Source of the DNA: Papaver somniferum
Taxonomy: Eukaryota > Streptophyta > Magnoliopsida > Ranunculales > Papaveraceae
Assembly: GCF_003573695.1 (NCBI RefSeq)
Contig: NC_039359.1
Location: forward strand, 135,185,939-135,249,938
Reading direction: 5' to 3'
Length of the DNA: 64,000 bases
Shown one piece after another: positions 44,323-58,002 of this stretch; the first letter of the stretch is position 1; each line of letters begins with the position of its first letter. Under the pieces are notes generated by a model. That model saw only the letters and a program-made list of their open reading frames with translations. It searched no databases and was not told where the DNA came from. The position numbers and the translations under genes are program-made.

Positions 44323-45016
44323 ATTTGGAACCACTACCCGAGCCTTTTCTTCCACCTCTCCCTGATCAAACTTCCCATGGGACCCTCTCCTTTCAGTCGA
44401 GTCTCTAAAGAGCCTCTCCTTAAATCCGTACTTACATATGATAAAAGATGATGGAAATTGAGGATGAGTAATTGAAGGATCTCGCTTTAAGTCTCATCAA
44501 TATCATTTCTTGACAAAGAGAACGGGAAGAACTCAATTCAATGCTTCATCTTCCGCCAATAGTCTCAGAGACAGCACAGGGACTCAGATTCAATACAGTT
44601 TCGTCCAGTCTTTGATTGACAGAGGGCGGGATAACATACCTTTCTTTATTGAATTTGTAAACTTCCTAAAAATGTGCTTTCAGTTTCAGATTGGTCATTT
44701 TCCCTACTAAACCAACTGTTGAGCTGGTGCTGCCGGTATATCCTACAGCTGGTGTTTGTTAGTTCTTGTCGATCCCAGTTGCTTTCATTTCGTTGGTAGT
44801 TGTTCTTCTGTAATTATGCTTCCTTCCCCTATTAAAGAAAGCTAGTAAACATCCTTCTCGATTAATCGTAGGTAAGGTCGCTAATGACTTGCTTTGGAAG
44901 AGAAAGAAAAGAAAGAATCTTTCCCATGTCTTTCTTGGTTGGACAAATCCAACCGGTCATTTTTTATAAGTCTTTCTTAAAAGAGCAAGAAGCGTAAGAG
45001 AAAATGCAAAGTATGA

Positions 45017-45840
45017 ATGGTACACAACCCACTTGAGCAATTTGCCATTATTCCGCTCATTCATATGAAGATAGGGAACTTGTACTTCTCATTCACAAAT
45101 CCATCTTTGTCTATGTTTCTCACTCTCAGTTTGGTCCTACTTCTAGTTCATTTTGTAACCAAAAACGGAGGAAGAAACTTAGTGCCAAATGCCTGGAAAT
45201 CCTTGGTCGAGCAAATCTATGACTTCGTACTGAACCTGATAAACGAGCAGATTGGAGGTCTGTCTGGCAATGTGAAACAAAATTTTTTCCCTCGCATCTT
45301 GGTCACTTTTACTTTTTCTTATTTCGTAATCTACTGGGTATGATACCTTATAGCTTCACAATGACAAGTCATTTCCTCGTCACTTTGGGTCTCTCGTTTT
45401 CGATCTTCATCGGGATCACAATCGTGGGATTTCAGAGGAACGGGCTTCATTTCTTAAGCTTCTTGCTACCTGCAGGAGTCCCTCTCGCATTAGCCCCCTT
45501 CTTAGTACTCCTTGAGCTAATCTCTTATTGTTTTCGAGCATTAAGCTTGGGAATCCGATTATTTACTAATATGATGGCCGGTCATAGCCTTGTTAAGATC
45601 TTAAGTGGCTTTCCTTGGACAATGTTATGTATGAACGATCGCTTGTTCTTCATAGGTGATCTAGGCCCATTATTCATAGTTCTCGCATTGACAGGTTTGG
45701 AATTAGGAGTAGCTATTTCACAAGATTATGTTTCTACGATCTTGATCTGTATCTACTTGAATGATGCTATATATCTACATCAAGTATCTAATTTCATATA
45801 TCGGCCAAGCACATTGATCTGTCTCTTTCCAAGTCAGTAA
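45017..45840 (+). pseudogene. atp6: Mitochondrial ATP synthase subunit a pseudogene
   Basis: Reads NPLEQFAIIPLIHMKIGNLY, FVTKNGGRNLVPNAW, EQIGGLSGNVKQNFFPRILV, then after a frameshift near 45335 MIPYSFTMTSHFLVTLGLSF, FQRNGLHFLSFLLPAGVP, IRLFTNMMAGHSLVKILSGF and GLELGVAISQDYVSTILICI. The near-universal Arg in helix ALSLGIRLF, needed for proton flow in subunit a, is still there. The start at 45017 is at the core protein; plant atp6 usually has a variable N-terminal extension, and none is identifiable. The end runs past the usual C-terminus (NDAIYLHQ) to 45840. The frameshift makes it a pseudogene. Confidence 0.92.
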
Positions 45841-45879
45841 ACTCCCAACCTTTCGTTGGTCAACAATGCACAGTCAGTT

Positions 45880-46005
45880 GCAGGCATGCGAGAAAAAGAG
45901 AGTTTTCTTCTTCTGCAGGCATGCGAGAAAAAGAGAGTTTTCTTCTCCTACAGATGTCATTTTCAGGCATGCGAGAAAAAAAAAGTTTTCTTCTTCGAAA
46001 CACCT
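45880..46005. repeat. Short tandem repeat between atp6 and cox1
   Basis: Three copies of CAGGCATGCGAGAAAAAGAG followed by AGTTTTCTTCTtCT; the first two are adjacent and the third is about 50 bp on and slightly changed (A-run expanded). Confidence 0.85.
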
Positions 46006-46093
46006 ACAAATGTCGGTAGCGGATCAATTCCAACGAGCATTTCAAACAACTCTGAAGATGTCTGTCTAGGGGGAATCATTCAATCTCTATTTC

Positions 46094-47304
<1,211 letters not shown>

Positions 47305-50300
47305 AAACTAAATGAAGTAGAAAGGAGACTAAAAAATAAATGAAGTAAAGAAGAAGGTAGCGCTACTAAGAACCTAGCAGAACTTTTGATTGATCGGTGG
47401 AATGTAATAGAAAAGGAGACCAAATTCCTTTAGAATAGGTTCGGGCACTTGCGTATGAGGATCGAAACATCGTGTATATGATTATAAATTTTATATAAAG
47501 AGTTTATCCGTAAGAGTAGCGGGATAGGCCTGCCTGGAGAGGACAGTTCGGGAGCATAACCATTTATCTGGGCTACTGAATCCAAAGTTTTTAGTTCCTT
47601 AGCTGTTACAAGCGTACAACCCGAAAGTTGAGCTTATGTTAGTTCCTTTTGAGAATTGACCTACTTATTTTTTAACTATGAGGTCTTGAATATACTACCA
47701 AAGGCCCTAGCTTTTTCTTTCGATACTCTCCCTTTTATTGAAAGTTTTGACTCTTCGCATTTATAGAAAGAACCTAAAAGACAGGAATCCTACCAAGGTC
47801 CCATTTTTCCATCTTTGTTGTCCATTTCGTTAAGGTAGAAAGAAGAAAATACTATGAAATCAATGTCAGGTTAACCGCAAGAGAGTTTGATCGCCATGGG
47901 TATAACCACTGCCCTTACATTAAAGTGAGCTTGGTTTGAAGGGTTGTAGCATAAAAAATATAATACTTAAAGCTAAGGGCTGGTCAAGTATAGTGGAAAT
48001 AACCAAGGTGGGATATTCGCCTCGATTCAGAGTTAGTAGTGATTTCACCTAAGTGTTATTCGGAGTGTGACACGCGGAGATGAGCTGCTAAAGTTTGAAA
48101 GTTCAGGTAAGAATCGGTCAAAGCGAAACGTTAAGTGAGGGAAGAGTCCCAGTCAGAATCATGGAATAGGAGCCCTGGGATTTCGCCACATTCCTGCACT
48201 CACCTTGGTACGGTTCTTCGCTCGGCGCTTAGCTCATTTTTTTACCCCAGATATCAAACCTTAGGGCATTACTCAGAGAAAGACAAAAGCAAACTAAACA
48301 AACAAGCTCGGCTGGCTAATCAATGGTTCGCAGGAGGAGTAGAGTGATTAGCGGGAAATGGAGATTTCTCGTTCGTTAAAGTCCTGTCTGCCTGACCGTT
48401 GATTCAGTACGTTCATATCCCCTTGGGAAGTTTGATCCATCTTCTTCACCTCTAATGGTTGGTACTGAGCATCCAGGTGGGGGTTAGAATGGGATCTATC
48501 TCATTCCATCGTATATGACATGCACGTTTTTCTCACCCTTGTGGCTAAGAAGGAGAATCCCAGTGGAGTGGTTGATTACAGACCAATTGCTTGCTGCAAT
48601 GTGGTGAACATACGCGAGATTATAGACCCACGATTTTGGTGTTTGATGCGTCTTTGTTGGTATACAATTGCAATTTATCCCTTACAAGTGTAAGATTTAG
48701 AAGAGAAGGCAGAGATCGTGAGTAGGGCAAGGAGACACGACCCTGACAGGATGGTTTTCTTCTTTTATTAGTCCCCCTTAACTCGCAAAAGAACTCAATC
48801 ATGTATGGGGAATGCCTTGTAAGATCATCTCAACCCGGGTAAGCGATGGTTCCGAAAAAGGTTGTTCTGGTTCTCGTCCAAATAGCAATTAAGTTTCAAA
48901 GGGTTTGAGCTTGGAAGAAACCTTACATCAACAGATGATCAAACTAGCCTCCACTCTTGTACTTTCTTTCAGAACCTTGATCTAGGCATGAGGGGCCGTG
49001 GATACATTTGTCATCGGCTACACACAAATGGTGGAGCAAAAGCAAAAGAGGAACTCCAACTCCCGCCACCCATTCGCCGGAACTTCCTTAGTGCCTTAAC
49101 CTTCTCTACCGCTTCAACAGCTTCTTCATCGTCTGTCGCTTCTCTTATATGGCATATTTCCCAAGGATGTGAAGCTCTTACCCGCTGTTTGACTACTAGA
49201 CTTTCTAACTATTGAAGGATCTAAGAGAGGAATATGTGCTACATGTAAGGGATTTCATTCAATTGGAAGAAGTTGGATAACAGGGAATTCGAACCCACTA
49301 CATCGTGGTTCCAGACCAATGTTCAACTATCAGACCAAAATTACGATAGAGAACTGGAAGTAAACTAGGTCTTTCTCCAAGAGGGAACTCCAATGTCAGA
49401 TTGACGAATTCGTTCGTGCGTGCAACAGGTATAAGTATAAATGGGCAAAGTTGAAAATGCTATCAGTTGGTATCAGAGCGGAGATAAAAAATGATCAGAT
49501 CCTAGTGGAGAAATAGCAAGTAGTAGTGGGCAAAAGGAAGCATAATTCCATGCCTGTGAGTACACGTTGGTCTTTCTTTTGCCTCATCTAGTTTCAGAGC
49601 CGGACCATATCTTAGGAGATGGGCTTTGCTAATGAATCCCCCCCTTTTTCCTTCGTAAAGCACCAATGTTAGTAGATTTTTGGTCGAATCTTAGTCGCAC
49701 ATAGATGAAAATATGATTCCTATTTAGGACATGGCAGCGTATGCGGAGAATCTCTTCGTCGGAATCAAAGCAAGAAAAGGGGTAGATAGGAGAAGGCTAA
49801 GTTCGCGCTAGAGTGTATAGAGGGGCATCTGCTCGCTCCAGTTAGTTCGAGAGGACCGAACCCGACGAAAGTCTTTGCCGGATCACCAGGACAAAAAGCA
49901 AGAACAAGTGGCGGAGAGCTCAGTGATTCCACCCGTCTAGTGTACGCTCATAGGCCAGTCGAGAGAGTCGTGGACATGGGCAGCTAGTTTTTGCAATCAT
50001 TGAATACTGAAGTGGGTGGTCAACATGGATGCTTACGCCTGACTAGTTCACATACCTTGCAGCGAAAGTCAAAGGAAGAGGTCCTAAAGAAACTCGACCA
50101 ACGAGAGAGGGCCTTTAGTAGCTCTTTAGTAGGGAAAAGGGATGGGCGGCAGAATCTGCACAATCAGAGTCATAGTGAAAGCCAATCAATAGCCAATGAT
50201 TGCGATCAATCACATAATCCGCAACGTAGTGGTACTACTATACGAAGTGCTTGGACAAAAGAACCCTAATTCGTGCATGGAGTGAAGAGTGACCTTGAAA

Positions 50301-51416
50301 AGACTGGTCATAATGGACTTCTTTGGGCAGATAAGTCAGGAGATGTAAGATTCGTTATAGAAAGTGGACGTACTCTTGATTCATCTGGTAATCGAGAAAG
50401 CGTACATCTTGCGGCTTCTAGGTTAGCCAGTCCTTAGATATCAGTTGGAGATCTTGGAAGGGCTAGTTACTAGGAAAAGAGTATGCAAAACGCTATTTAT
50501 AAGTTAAGTTGTCTTGGAAACTTCCTTTATATTATATTAGTGGCTGAAGCTTGCGAAAAACCATAATGTAAGGCCATAAACATAGCGGGATGCTGCTCCG
50601 AAATACGAGTACAATTTTTGGGGAGGTTAAATTTTTCGGGGTGAGACCCTAAGTAGTTAGAATGCTTTTCAGATATGATAAAAGGATAGTTGGAGGGAAA
50701 AGCTTATTGTTATGTATGCGCCATTGATATAGAACACCTTTACTCTATTTTACCTCACGCTACCCGATCAAGTTCACAACAAAATAGAAAGCATAGAGCT
50801 AGTTAAAGTAATGCTAAGGGCTTAAATCCTCATATCAGTTGAGAGAGCAAACCCAGCTACGCAACCATAGCTCGAGACTAGACTTCTGCTCTTCTGTTTC
50901 TTAAGAGGTGCAACTTGGCCTTATAAAATCGGGTGGGCACTGCCGGTTGCCACTCACTCCTAGCTTGACTGTCGGTCGCCACTCACACCTAGTTGGGCGG
51001 GTTGTGACATTGAGTAGGTCAGTCAACGTCGAATTGACATAGATAGACACTTTCTCGAATTGACAAAAGTTCTTGTTCGGTCGAGTCAGTTCCTCTCCTT
51101 TCAGTCGAGTGACTTCATCCCTCTCGGTCTCATTAAATGGATGATTAATCCCGTGTCGGGTATTTCCCTTTTGTCTCAAAATTTCCTAAAAGGATCTAGA
51201 TCAGGAGCTATAAACAAGAAGATCTTGGTCGAGGTGGTGAGAAAAACCAAGTAAAGGCGGACAAAGCCATTTAATTTGGATAGGACGGGGCCTCCCTCCA
51301 TAGAAGTGTACTGCCATAAGAGCGAAGGGTAATCTTTTTCTAGTTCTATTGATTTCCGCGCCTTCTGAAGTAGATCACAGACATTCCCACACATGATCAC
51401 CCATCTATGAAGCTCG
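47305..51416. other. Anonymous mitochondrial-type sequence
   Basis: Four kb without a recognisable gene. Open frames such as 48135-48347 and 49991-50269 show no known domain. Visible foreign pieces are a LINE fragment (48519-48613) and a retroelement PBS-like TTGGTATCAGAGCGGAG at about 49469. CTCTCCTTTCAGTCGAGT near 51096 also occurs at about 44384, a short dispersed repeat. I found no convincing tRNA or rRNA. Confidence 0.5.
48519..48613 (+). pseudogene. LINE (L1-type) reverse transcriptase fragment
   Basis: FLTLVAKKENPSGVVDYRPI followed by ACCNVVN matches the conserved entry of plant LINE reverse transcriptase (usually LIPKK...DYRPISCCNV). Only about 30 residues remain. It is embedded in mitochondrial-type DNA, where captured nuclear fragments are known to occur. 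Confidence 0.7.
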
Positions 51417-51421
51417 GTGAA

Positions 51422-53335
51422 TGGTAGGCTTTGAAAGGGGACATAAAATAAGAGCAAGAGGAAGCCTACTTGTTAACCGCAAGTGCACGGTGTCGATTGT
51501 AGCTTGTGCAAGAACGGGTCATTTCCACGGGGACTAGGGTGTATAGTTAAAGTTTTTAAGCTAGTTATCTAAATTAACAAGGCAGTAACTAAAGCAATGA
51601 GGTAACAGTGACAGAGAACAAAGAAAGTGAAATTCAGTGGCAGTGAATAAGAAACATTGAAACAAAGATAAACAAACCAAGGCTGTGAGCCAAGGGCAGT
51701 GATAAAGAAACAAAGGCAGATCCTCCAGCTATGTTCTTGTCCCTTGTTAGTTATCAGTCAGCTTCTAGGATTTCTGAATAACTAGATGACAGTTGCGGTT
51801 CAAAGCCGGCTGTTCATCTAAGGGTTGGTCTAGAAAGGAGGCTAAAGGCACTAAGATAATTCTAAACCTTGTAGTAATTGGGTCTCTCACACTGCAAATA
51901 CTCGCAGAGAAGCTTGCTTAGTGTTTTAACAACCTAAAAGGATGTTCAATCCTAGACAATTCAAGCACAACAAGATCAAAGCATGGATAGGATAAAAAAA
52001 ATTGAAATGTACAACATCATTTAAAGTAAAAACTAACCCTTGAGGCACTGGCTATTCCAGTCCTCTTGGGTGAAGCACTGGCTAGTCCAGGCATACCTCT
52101 AACACATACCCATCATCCCTATTTATACACAAATCCAAAATTAGGGTTAACACCCTCTTCCCCAAAACAGTGAAATTAGGGTTTGGTGAAAATCAAAATT
52201 AGGTTTTACCTAATCACTGATAGCAATTATAACTCTTCACCCATGCCTTTATTTCCTCTCCTGATGCAACCCATGCCTTCAATTTGTGCATGCAAGCTCA
52301 ATCCCAAAAATCCCCAAATAAACAGTAAATTAGGGTTTTAAAATTACTCGTTACCAACTCTCTGAAAACGAATGATAACTCTCACCCATGCTTCCAATTC
52401 TTCTCCTGATGCTCCCCACGCTTCAATTGCTTCTCAATTTCGACCTAATTTCCCAATTTTACACGCTAGGGTTTATGATAGAAAACGAGCAGAAATTGAG
52501 AAAATAGGTGGGTAAGGAGAAGGGAAAATGATGTGATTAGGTTCCTTTGATGGACGTGGTGGTTATGATGATGGTTGAGGTGGTGACAGAGAGTTGGTGG
52601 CGGAGCATGTGGTGGAAATGATGGTGGTATGGCATCTGTAGAGGAAGAGAAAGGGAAAGAAGGAGATGGCTCGATGGAAAATTGATTGGGTTTGTTTGGT
52701 TTTGGGTTATAAACCTAGATGCTAGGGTGTTGAGTGGGTTTAGCAATTGTTGATGAACAGCGAGGATGAGACGTTGGATGCGAAGATGATGGATCGATCT
52801 AACGGCGATATGGAAGGAATAGGGAAGCGACCGTTGGATGCCCGATACAACGAAACTGACGGCTCAAGATGGAGTTAGGTGCTGTAGTGTTTGACATGAG
52901 CTTCAGACTTCGATGCACGACAATGAAGCGACCGTAGGATGCTGAGATGATCCAATCTGACGGCTAGAAAGGGAAACGGGTATGGATATAGGAATTGGAT
53001 TTGGGTGAGGGTTTTGGGCCTTGGGTATGCCAAGCCCATATCTTCTTTAAGAATAATTCTTCCTCTTCAAGCCCACTTCTAGTTTATCCGGCTCTTGAAA
53101 ACATCATTCTTCGCTGCCTTCCTGCGGGAGTCTTGACCGTTTCTTTGCTCTTTTCGCTCAACAATTCATCCAAGCTTTATTTAGTACCTAAAAATACAAA
53201 ATTAATTAATAAAAATATTTATTCTTGAAAACAATGAAAATACAGAATATGGGATAAAATGTAGAATTAATGCACAAAAGATGAGTTAAATGCCAAGAAA
53301 AATATATAGAAATATGCACTTTTTAGCACTCATCA
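51422..53335 (-). repeat. 3' LTR of LARD-C (1914 bp)
   Basis: Nearly identical to 56084-57997 and of equal length, with scattered substitutions only. A TATAAATA on the minus strand (52120-52127) marks the probable promoter. Shares the segment GGCCTTGGGTATGCCAAGCC with the LARD-B LTR in opposite orientation. Confidence 0.92.
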
Positions 53336-56060
53336 AATACCCCCAAACCTGAATTTTACTTGTCCTCAAGTAAAACAAAACTAAGGAAATCCTACCTATA
53401 CCACTGTCGCTGGTCTCTCGAATGCATTTAGCATATGCACTAAGCCTTTTAAACCACTAAGTGTCCCTAGTGGACGAGTGAAGTCTCGTGAAGGTTTGCT
53501 TAGAACGTACCTACAAAGTTCTAGGACAAAATATAAGCTCAGATTCCATCAAATGTGACATGTGCAAGTCAGTTTAAGCTCACAGCAAAATGGAGATGTC
53601 AATCTAGCTATCTAAGACACAATCCTAGCACTGATAACAAATAAAGACATGTGATAAGAGTGTAAAGTGTATCTACACATGTGTAAAGAAAGATCGGATG
53701 TTATGACTACTAATCACCAAGAGATAGTTTCTCAGGCTAAGAACCAAGGTCAAAATCTAGCTAGCTGTCCGGACTTTACGATAATTGTGAATGAGTTGGA
53801 GGTATTTCACAATTACTCGCGTTGTACATCAATGGCATACACCCTCCTTGCTTATTACAATGAAACAACAAAATGACTCTTTACATGACTCTTATTTACA
53901 TTGACTACTCTCTTTTATTTTTGGAACAAGAGAGGATGGAATTGATTTTTATTTTTTTTTTATTTTTTTGATTTTTTGATATTTTTCTGAATATATACTT
54001 TCTTTTTTTTTTTGTGAATGGAATTTACAACATGGTAACTCTTTTGATACATAGAGAGAAAGGAATAAAAATTACATGACACTTAGGAAGAGGTAGCCCT
54101 TTTTGATGCACCCAGTTAAATTCGATGGTTGTCTTTCTTAATGTAACCTCCACCTTCTATCCCAACCAACCAAAGAACAAGCTAGTAAAGTTTCGTTCAG
54201 TATTCTAAAGTGATTGGCAACTAAAACTTCCGATGGAACACCTCAAGGATGAGGCTATACATGTATTGGTAGATCGTGCGCGTGCAAGTTTCTTATCACT
54301 ATGTGAATTGTGCTAGAATCAGGGGTGCCTAAATATCTAGACTAAGAATCCTAATAAAAATACATATTTGCACAAGAGTCAACATTTCAAGGTAAATGAG
54401 CTCCATTTTTATGTTTTTTTAATTTTTTAATTTTTTTTTTTTAAATTTAAATTTTTTCAAAAAGAAGGAGTTCTTGTTTTCAATTATGGCATATTATCAT
54501 GGTATCTACTCTATACCCCCAAACCTAAACTAAACATTGTCCTCAATGTTTCAAAAGATGTAAAGAATTATAATACAACATATGAAGAGGATTATGCTGA
54601 GTACAGAAAAAGGAAAGAGAATACCCGATTTCGGCGAAAGCAATATCAGAACTCCGTTATTCAAGACAAGAATCCAACATATGTCGACTAAGAGTCACAT
54701 TGGATTAGCACAATATATACAAAAGAAACAAAAGATTTAACTAAGAAATTATCTCCTGGATTATATACAAGAAAATTCTACCATACATTTGGTTTTGTGG
54801 GAAACATTTGGTTTTACGGGAAATATTTGGTTTGTAGGGGTTTGAAAAACTTTTGGTTTTAATTGGGAAAAAGAGAAAGAAAGGTTTGGTTTTTAAATGG
54901 GTTATGTGGTGAAGCCCACTTAATTTGGTTTTTAAACTTTGAAGACAAAGACCAGGATTTGGTTTAAATGGGTGATGCAAATGGATGTTTTTGAATCAAA
55001 AAGAGCCCAAAGTACGAAGCCCACAATTCAGTGAACTAGGCCCAGTTGGGTTTTCAGTTTGTTGAGGCCCAGAGTTCAGTTAAATACTAGGCCCGGATTT
55101 TGGTTTTCAAAGTTACAATTACAAGCCCACAGACAGTTTAAACAAGCTCACAGAAAGTTCAAATAAGCCCACAAACAGGGTTCATGAGCCCAGTTGGGTA
55201 TTTAACTGTTGGACTCTCAGAAATTCAAAGTACGAGGCCCACTTGGGCTTGAAATTTATTTTCAAAATTTTGGGTTGGGTTCAAGCCCACAGTTCAGTAA
55301 CAAGCCCAGATTCAGTTTGAGTTGGGTTTAGGGCTAACAGAATAGCCAAAGGATTAGGCCCACTTGGGCTTTGAAACTGTTTTGAAAACTTTAGTTTGGG
55401 TACAGCTCATAATTCAGAAACAGAAAATAATTACAAGCCCACAAAATAAACACAATTACACTTTCAGAAATTTCTACTTTGAGTTTAGGCTTACACTCTG
55501 AAGAGGGGATCCCCGTTGGGCTCCTTAGTTTCACAGACCAGTTGGGCTTGGTTCTCAGCAACAAGCTCAGACCAGCAACTCAACAACAGCAGAAGGAAAA
55601 CAGCAACAGCACCAGAGGCTGGCTGTAGCAATGGCCCAAGCACCAGCAGCAGCAGGAACTCAGCAGCAGCAGGGAGAAGAAGAAGAAAGTAGCAGCACAG
55701 CTGCAGCAACAACATCAAGAGCACCAGAGGCTCAGCACCAGCAGCAGCAAGTGGCAAGCCCAGCAGCAGCAGCACAGCAGCAGAGGCTGGCCGCAGCAAC
55801 AGGAAGCAGCAGCAGCAACAACACCTGTTGGCTCAAAAAGAAAAGTAAGTTTCTCTTGAAAAAGAAGCAATGAGGGATCAATACAGCAGTGATATGCAAA
55901 CTAAGATGCAAACTAATATGCAATATGCAAGATGCTAATGCAAGTTACACTAAGATGCAGTTAACCTAAGATGCAATGCAAAACAGTAAGATGCACAGCA
56001 ATTTATGCAAAAACAGCAAACTAAGATACAAGAAAAACTTCAACAAAACAGCAGCCAAGT
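53336..56060 (-). other. LARD-C internal noncoding region
   Basis: No gene. From the 3' LTR inward: polypurine tract (minus strand AGGTTTGGGGGTATT), hairpin at 53355-53374, the block matching CTCGTCCACTAGGGACACTTAG (about 53457-53478), T-rich tracts at 53945-54015 and 54410-54450, a second hairpin at 54532-54551 with its G-rich tract (54513-54530), GGGCTT-type repeats at 54900-55400, and a CAG-rich stretch. The order is the same as in LARD-B, with the coding part deleted between. Confidence 0.7.
55560..55830. repeat. CAG/GCA-rich stretch in the LARD-C leader
   Basis: Many CAGCAG and GCAGCA runs on the plus strand (CTGCTG on the element's sense strand), comparable with the GTTGTTGCTGTG/GCTGCTG stretch at the same place in LARD-B (11460-11540). 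Open frames on both strands here are composition artefacts. Confidence 0.7.
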
Positions 56061-56077
56061 CCCCGGCAATGGCGCCA
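56061..56077 (-). other. Primer-binding site of LARD-C (tRNA-Asp type)
   Basis: On the minus strand TGGCGCCATTGCCGGGG, one base different from the tRNA-Asp complement and at another position than the mismatch in LARD-A/B (A versus C within the CGnTG part). Confidence 0.8.
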
Positions 56078-56083
56078 AAAACT

Positions 56084-57997
56084 TGGTAGGCTTTGAAAGG
56101 GGACAGAAAATAAGAGCAATAGGAAGCCTACTTGTTAACCGCAAGTGCACGGTGTCGATTGTAGCTTGTGCAAGAACGGGTCATTTCCACAGGGACTAGG
56201 GTGTATAGTTGAAGTTTTTAAGCTAGTTATCTAAATTAACAAGGCAGTAACTAAAGCAATGAGGTAACAGTGACAGAGAACAAAGAAAGTGAAATTCAGT
56301 GGCAGTGAATAAGAAACATTGAAACAAAGATAAACAAACCAAGGCTGTGAGCCAAGGGTAGTGATAAAGAAACAAAGGCAGGTCCTCCAGCTATGTTCTT
56401 GTCCCTTGTTAGTTATCAGTCAGCTTCTAGGCTTTCTGAATAACTAGATGACAGTTGCGGTTCAAAGCCGGCTGTTCATCTAAGGGTTGGTCTAGAAAGG
56501 AGGCTAAAGGCACTAAGATAATTCTAAACCTTGTAGTAATTGGGGCTCTCACACTGCAACTACTCGCAGAGAAGCTTGCTTAGTGTTTTAACAACCTAAA
56601 AGGATGTTCAATCCTAGACAATTCAAGCACAACAAGATCAAAGCATGGATAGGATAAAAACAATTGAAATGTACAACATCATTTAAAGTAAAAGCTAACC
56701 CTTGAGGCACTGGCTATTCCAGTCCTCTTGGGTGAAGCACTGTCTAGTCCAGGCATACCTCTAACACATACCCATCATCCCTATTTATACACAAATCCAA
56801 AATTAGGGTTAACACCCTCTTCCCCAAAACAGTGAAATTAGGGTTTGGTGAAAATCAAAATTAGGTTTTACCTAATCACTGATAGCAATTATAACTCTTC
56901 ACCCATGCCTTTATTTCCTCTCCTGATGCAACCCATGCCTTCAATTTGTGCATGCAATCTCAATCCCAAAAATCCCCAAATAAACAGTAAATTAGGGTTT
57001 TAAAATTACTCCTTACCAACTCTCTGAAAACGAATGATAACTCTCACCCATGCTTCCAATTCTTCTCCTGATGCTCCCCACGCTTCAATTGCTTCTCAAT
57101 TTCGACCTAATTTCCCAATTTTACACGCTAGGGTTTCTGATAGAAAACGTACAGAAATTGAGAAAATAGGTGGCTAAGGAGAAGGGAAAATGATGGGATT
57201 AGGTTCCTTTGATGGACGTGGTGGTTATGATGATGGTTGAGGTGGTGACAGAGAGTTGGTGGCGGAGCAGGTGGTGGAAATGGTGGTGGTATGGCGTCTG
57301 TAGAGGAAGAGAAAGGGAAAGAAGGAGATGGCTCGATGGAAAATGGATTGGGTTTGTTTGGTTTTGGGTTATAAACCTAGATTCTAGGGTGTTGAGTGGG
57401 TTTAGCAATTGTTGATGAACAGCGAGGATGAGACGTTGGATGTGAAGATGATGGATCGATCTAACGGCGATATGGAAGGAAGCGGGAAGCGACCGTTGGA
57501 TGCCCGATACAACGAAAATGACGGCTCAAGATGGAGTTAGGTGCTGTAGTGTTTGACAGGAGCTTCATACTTCGATGCACGACGATGAAGCGATCGTAGG
57601 ATGCTGAGATGATCCAATCTGACGGCTAGAAAGGGAAACGGGTATGGATATAGGAATTGGATTTGGGTGAGGGTTTTGGGCCTTGGGTATGCCAATCCCA
57701 TATCTTCTTTAAGAATAATTCTTCCTCTTCAAGCCCACTTCTAGTTTATCCGTCTCTTGAAAACATCATTCTTCGCTGCCTTCCTGCGGGAGTCTTGACC
57801 GTTTCTTTGCTCTTTTCGCTCAACAATTCATCCAAGCTTTATTTAGTACCTAAAAATACAAAATTAATTAATAAAAATATTTATTCTTGAAAACAATGAA
57901 AATACAGAATATGGGATAAAATGTAGAATTAATGCACAAAAGATGAGTTAAATGCCAAGAAAAATATATAGAAATATGCACTTTTTAGCACTCATCC
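56084..57997 (-). repeat. 5' LTR of LARD-C (1914 bp)
   Basis: Same length as the 3' LTR. Minus-strand TATAAATA at 56782-56789. Its outer first base is G instead of T, so the start reads GGATGAG; the target duplication fixes the boundary. Confidence 0.92.
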
Positions 57998-58002
57998 GTG
58001 AA

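Larger units (their letters stand above)
51422..57997 (-). mobile_element. LARD-C: non-autonomous LTR retrotransposon in the NUMT
   Basis: Two 1914-bp LTRs (51422-53335, 56084-57997), target duplication GTGAA at 51417-51421 and 57998-58002. On the minus strand the LTR starts (T/G)GATGAGTGCTAAAAA and ends CAAAGCCTACCA; the first base of the 5' LTR is mutated to G. PBS at 56061-56077, polypurine tract at 53336-53350. The internal 2.7 kb resembles LARD-B in its leader and 3' region, but the gag-like frame and knuckle are missing. Insertion into mitochondrial-type DNA post-dates that DNA's arrival in the nucleus. Confidence 0.93.

Noticed and set aside
44510..44710. 66-codon frame upstream of atp6 as the atp6 N-terminal extension
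   Set aside because: It is separated from the atp6 core by 300 bp with stops, and its sequence is not one I can tie to any atp6 presequence.
49262..49340. Possible tRNA on the minus strand (GGGTTCGAATTCCC T-arm-like string)
   Set aside because: The T-arm fits, but no 5' acceptor strand pairs with the 3' side and the anticodon arm is unconvincing; at most a degenerate tRNA-like remnant.
55491..55873. Ala/Gln-rich and Leu-rich frames on both strands
   Set aside because: Both come from CAG/CTG-rich DNA in the LARD-C leader and are mutually antisense.
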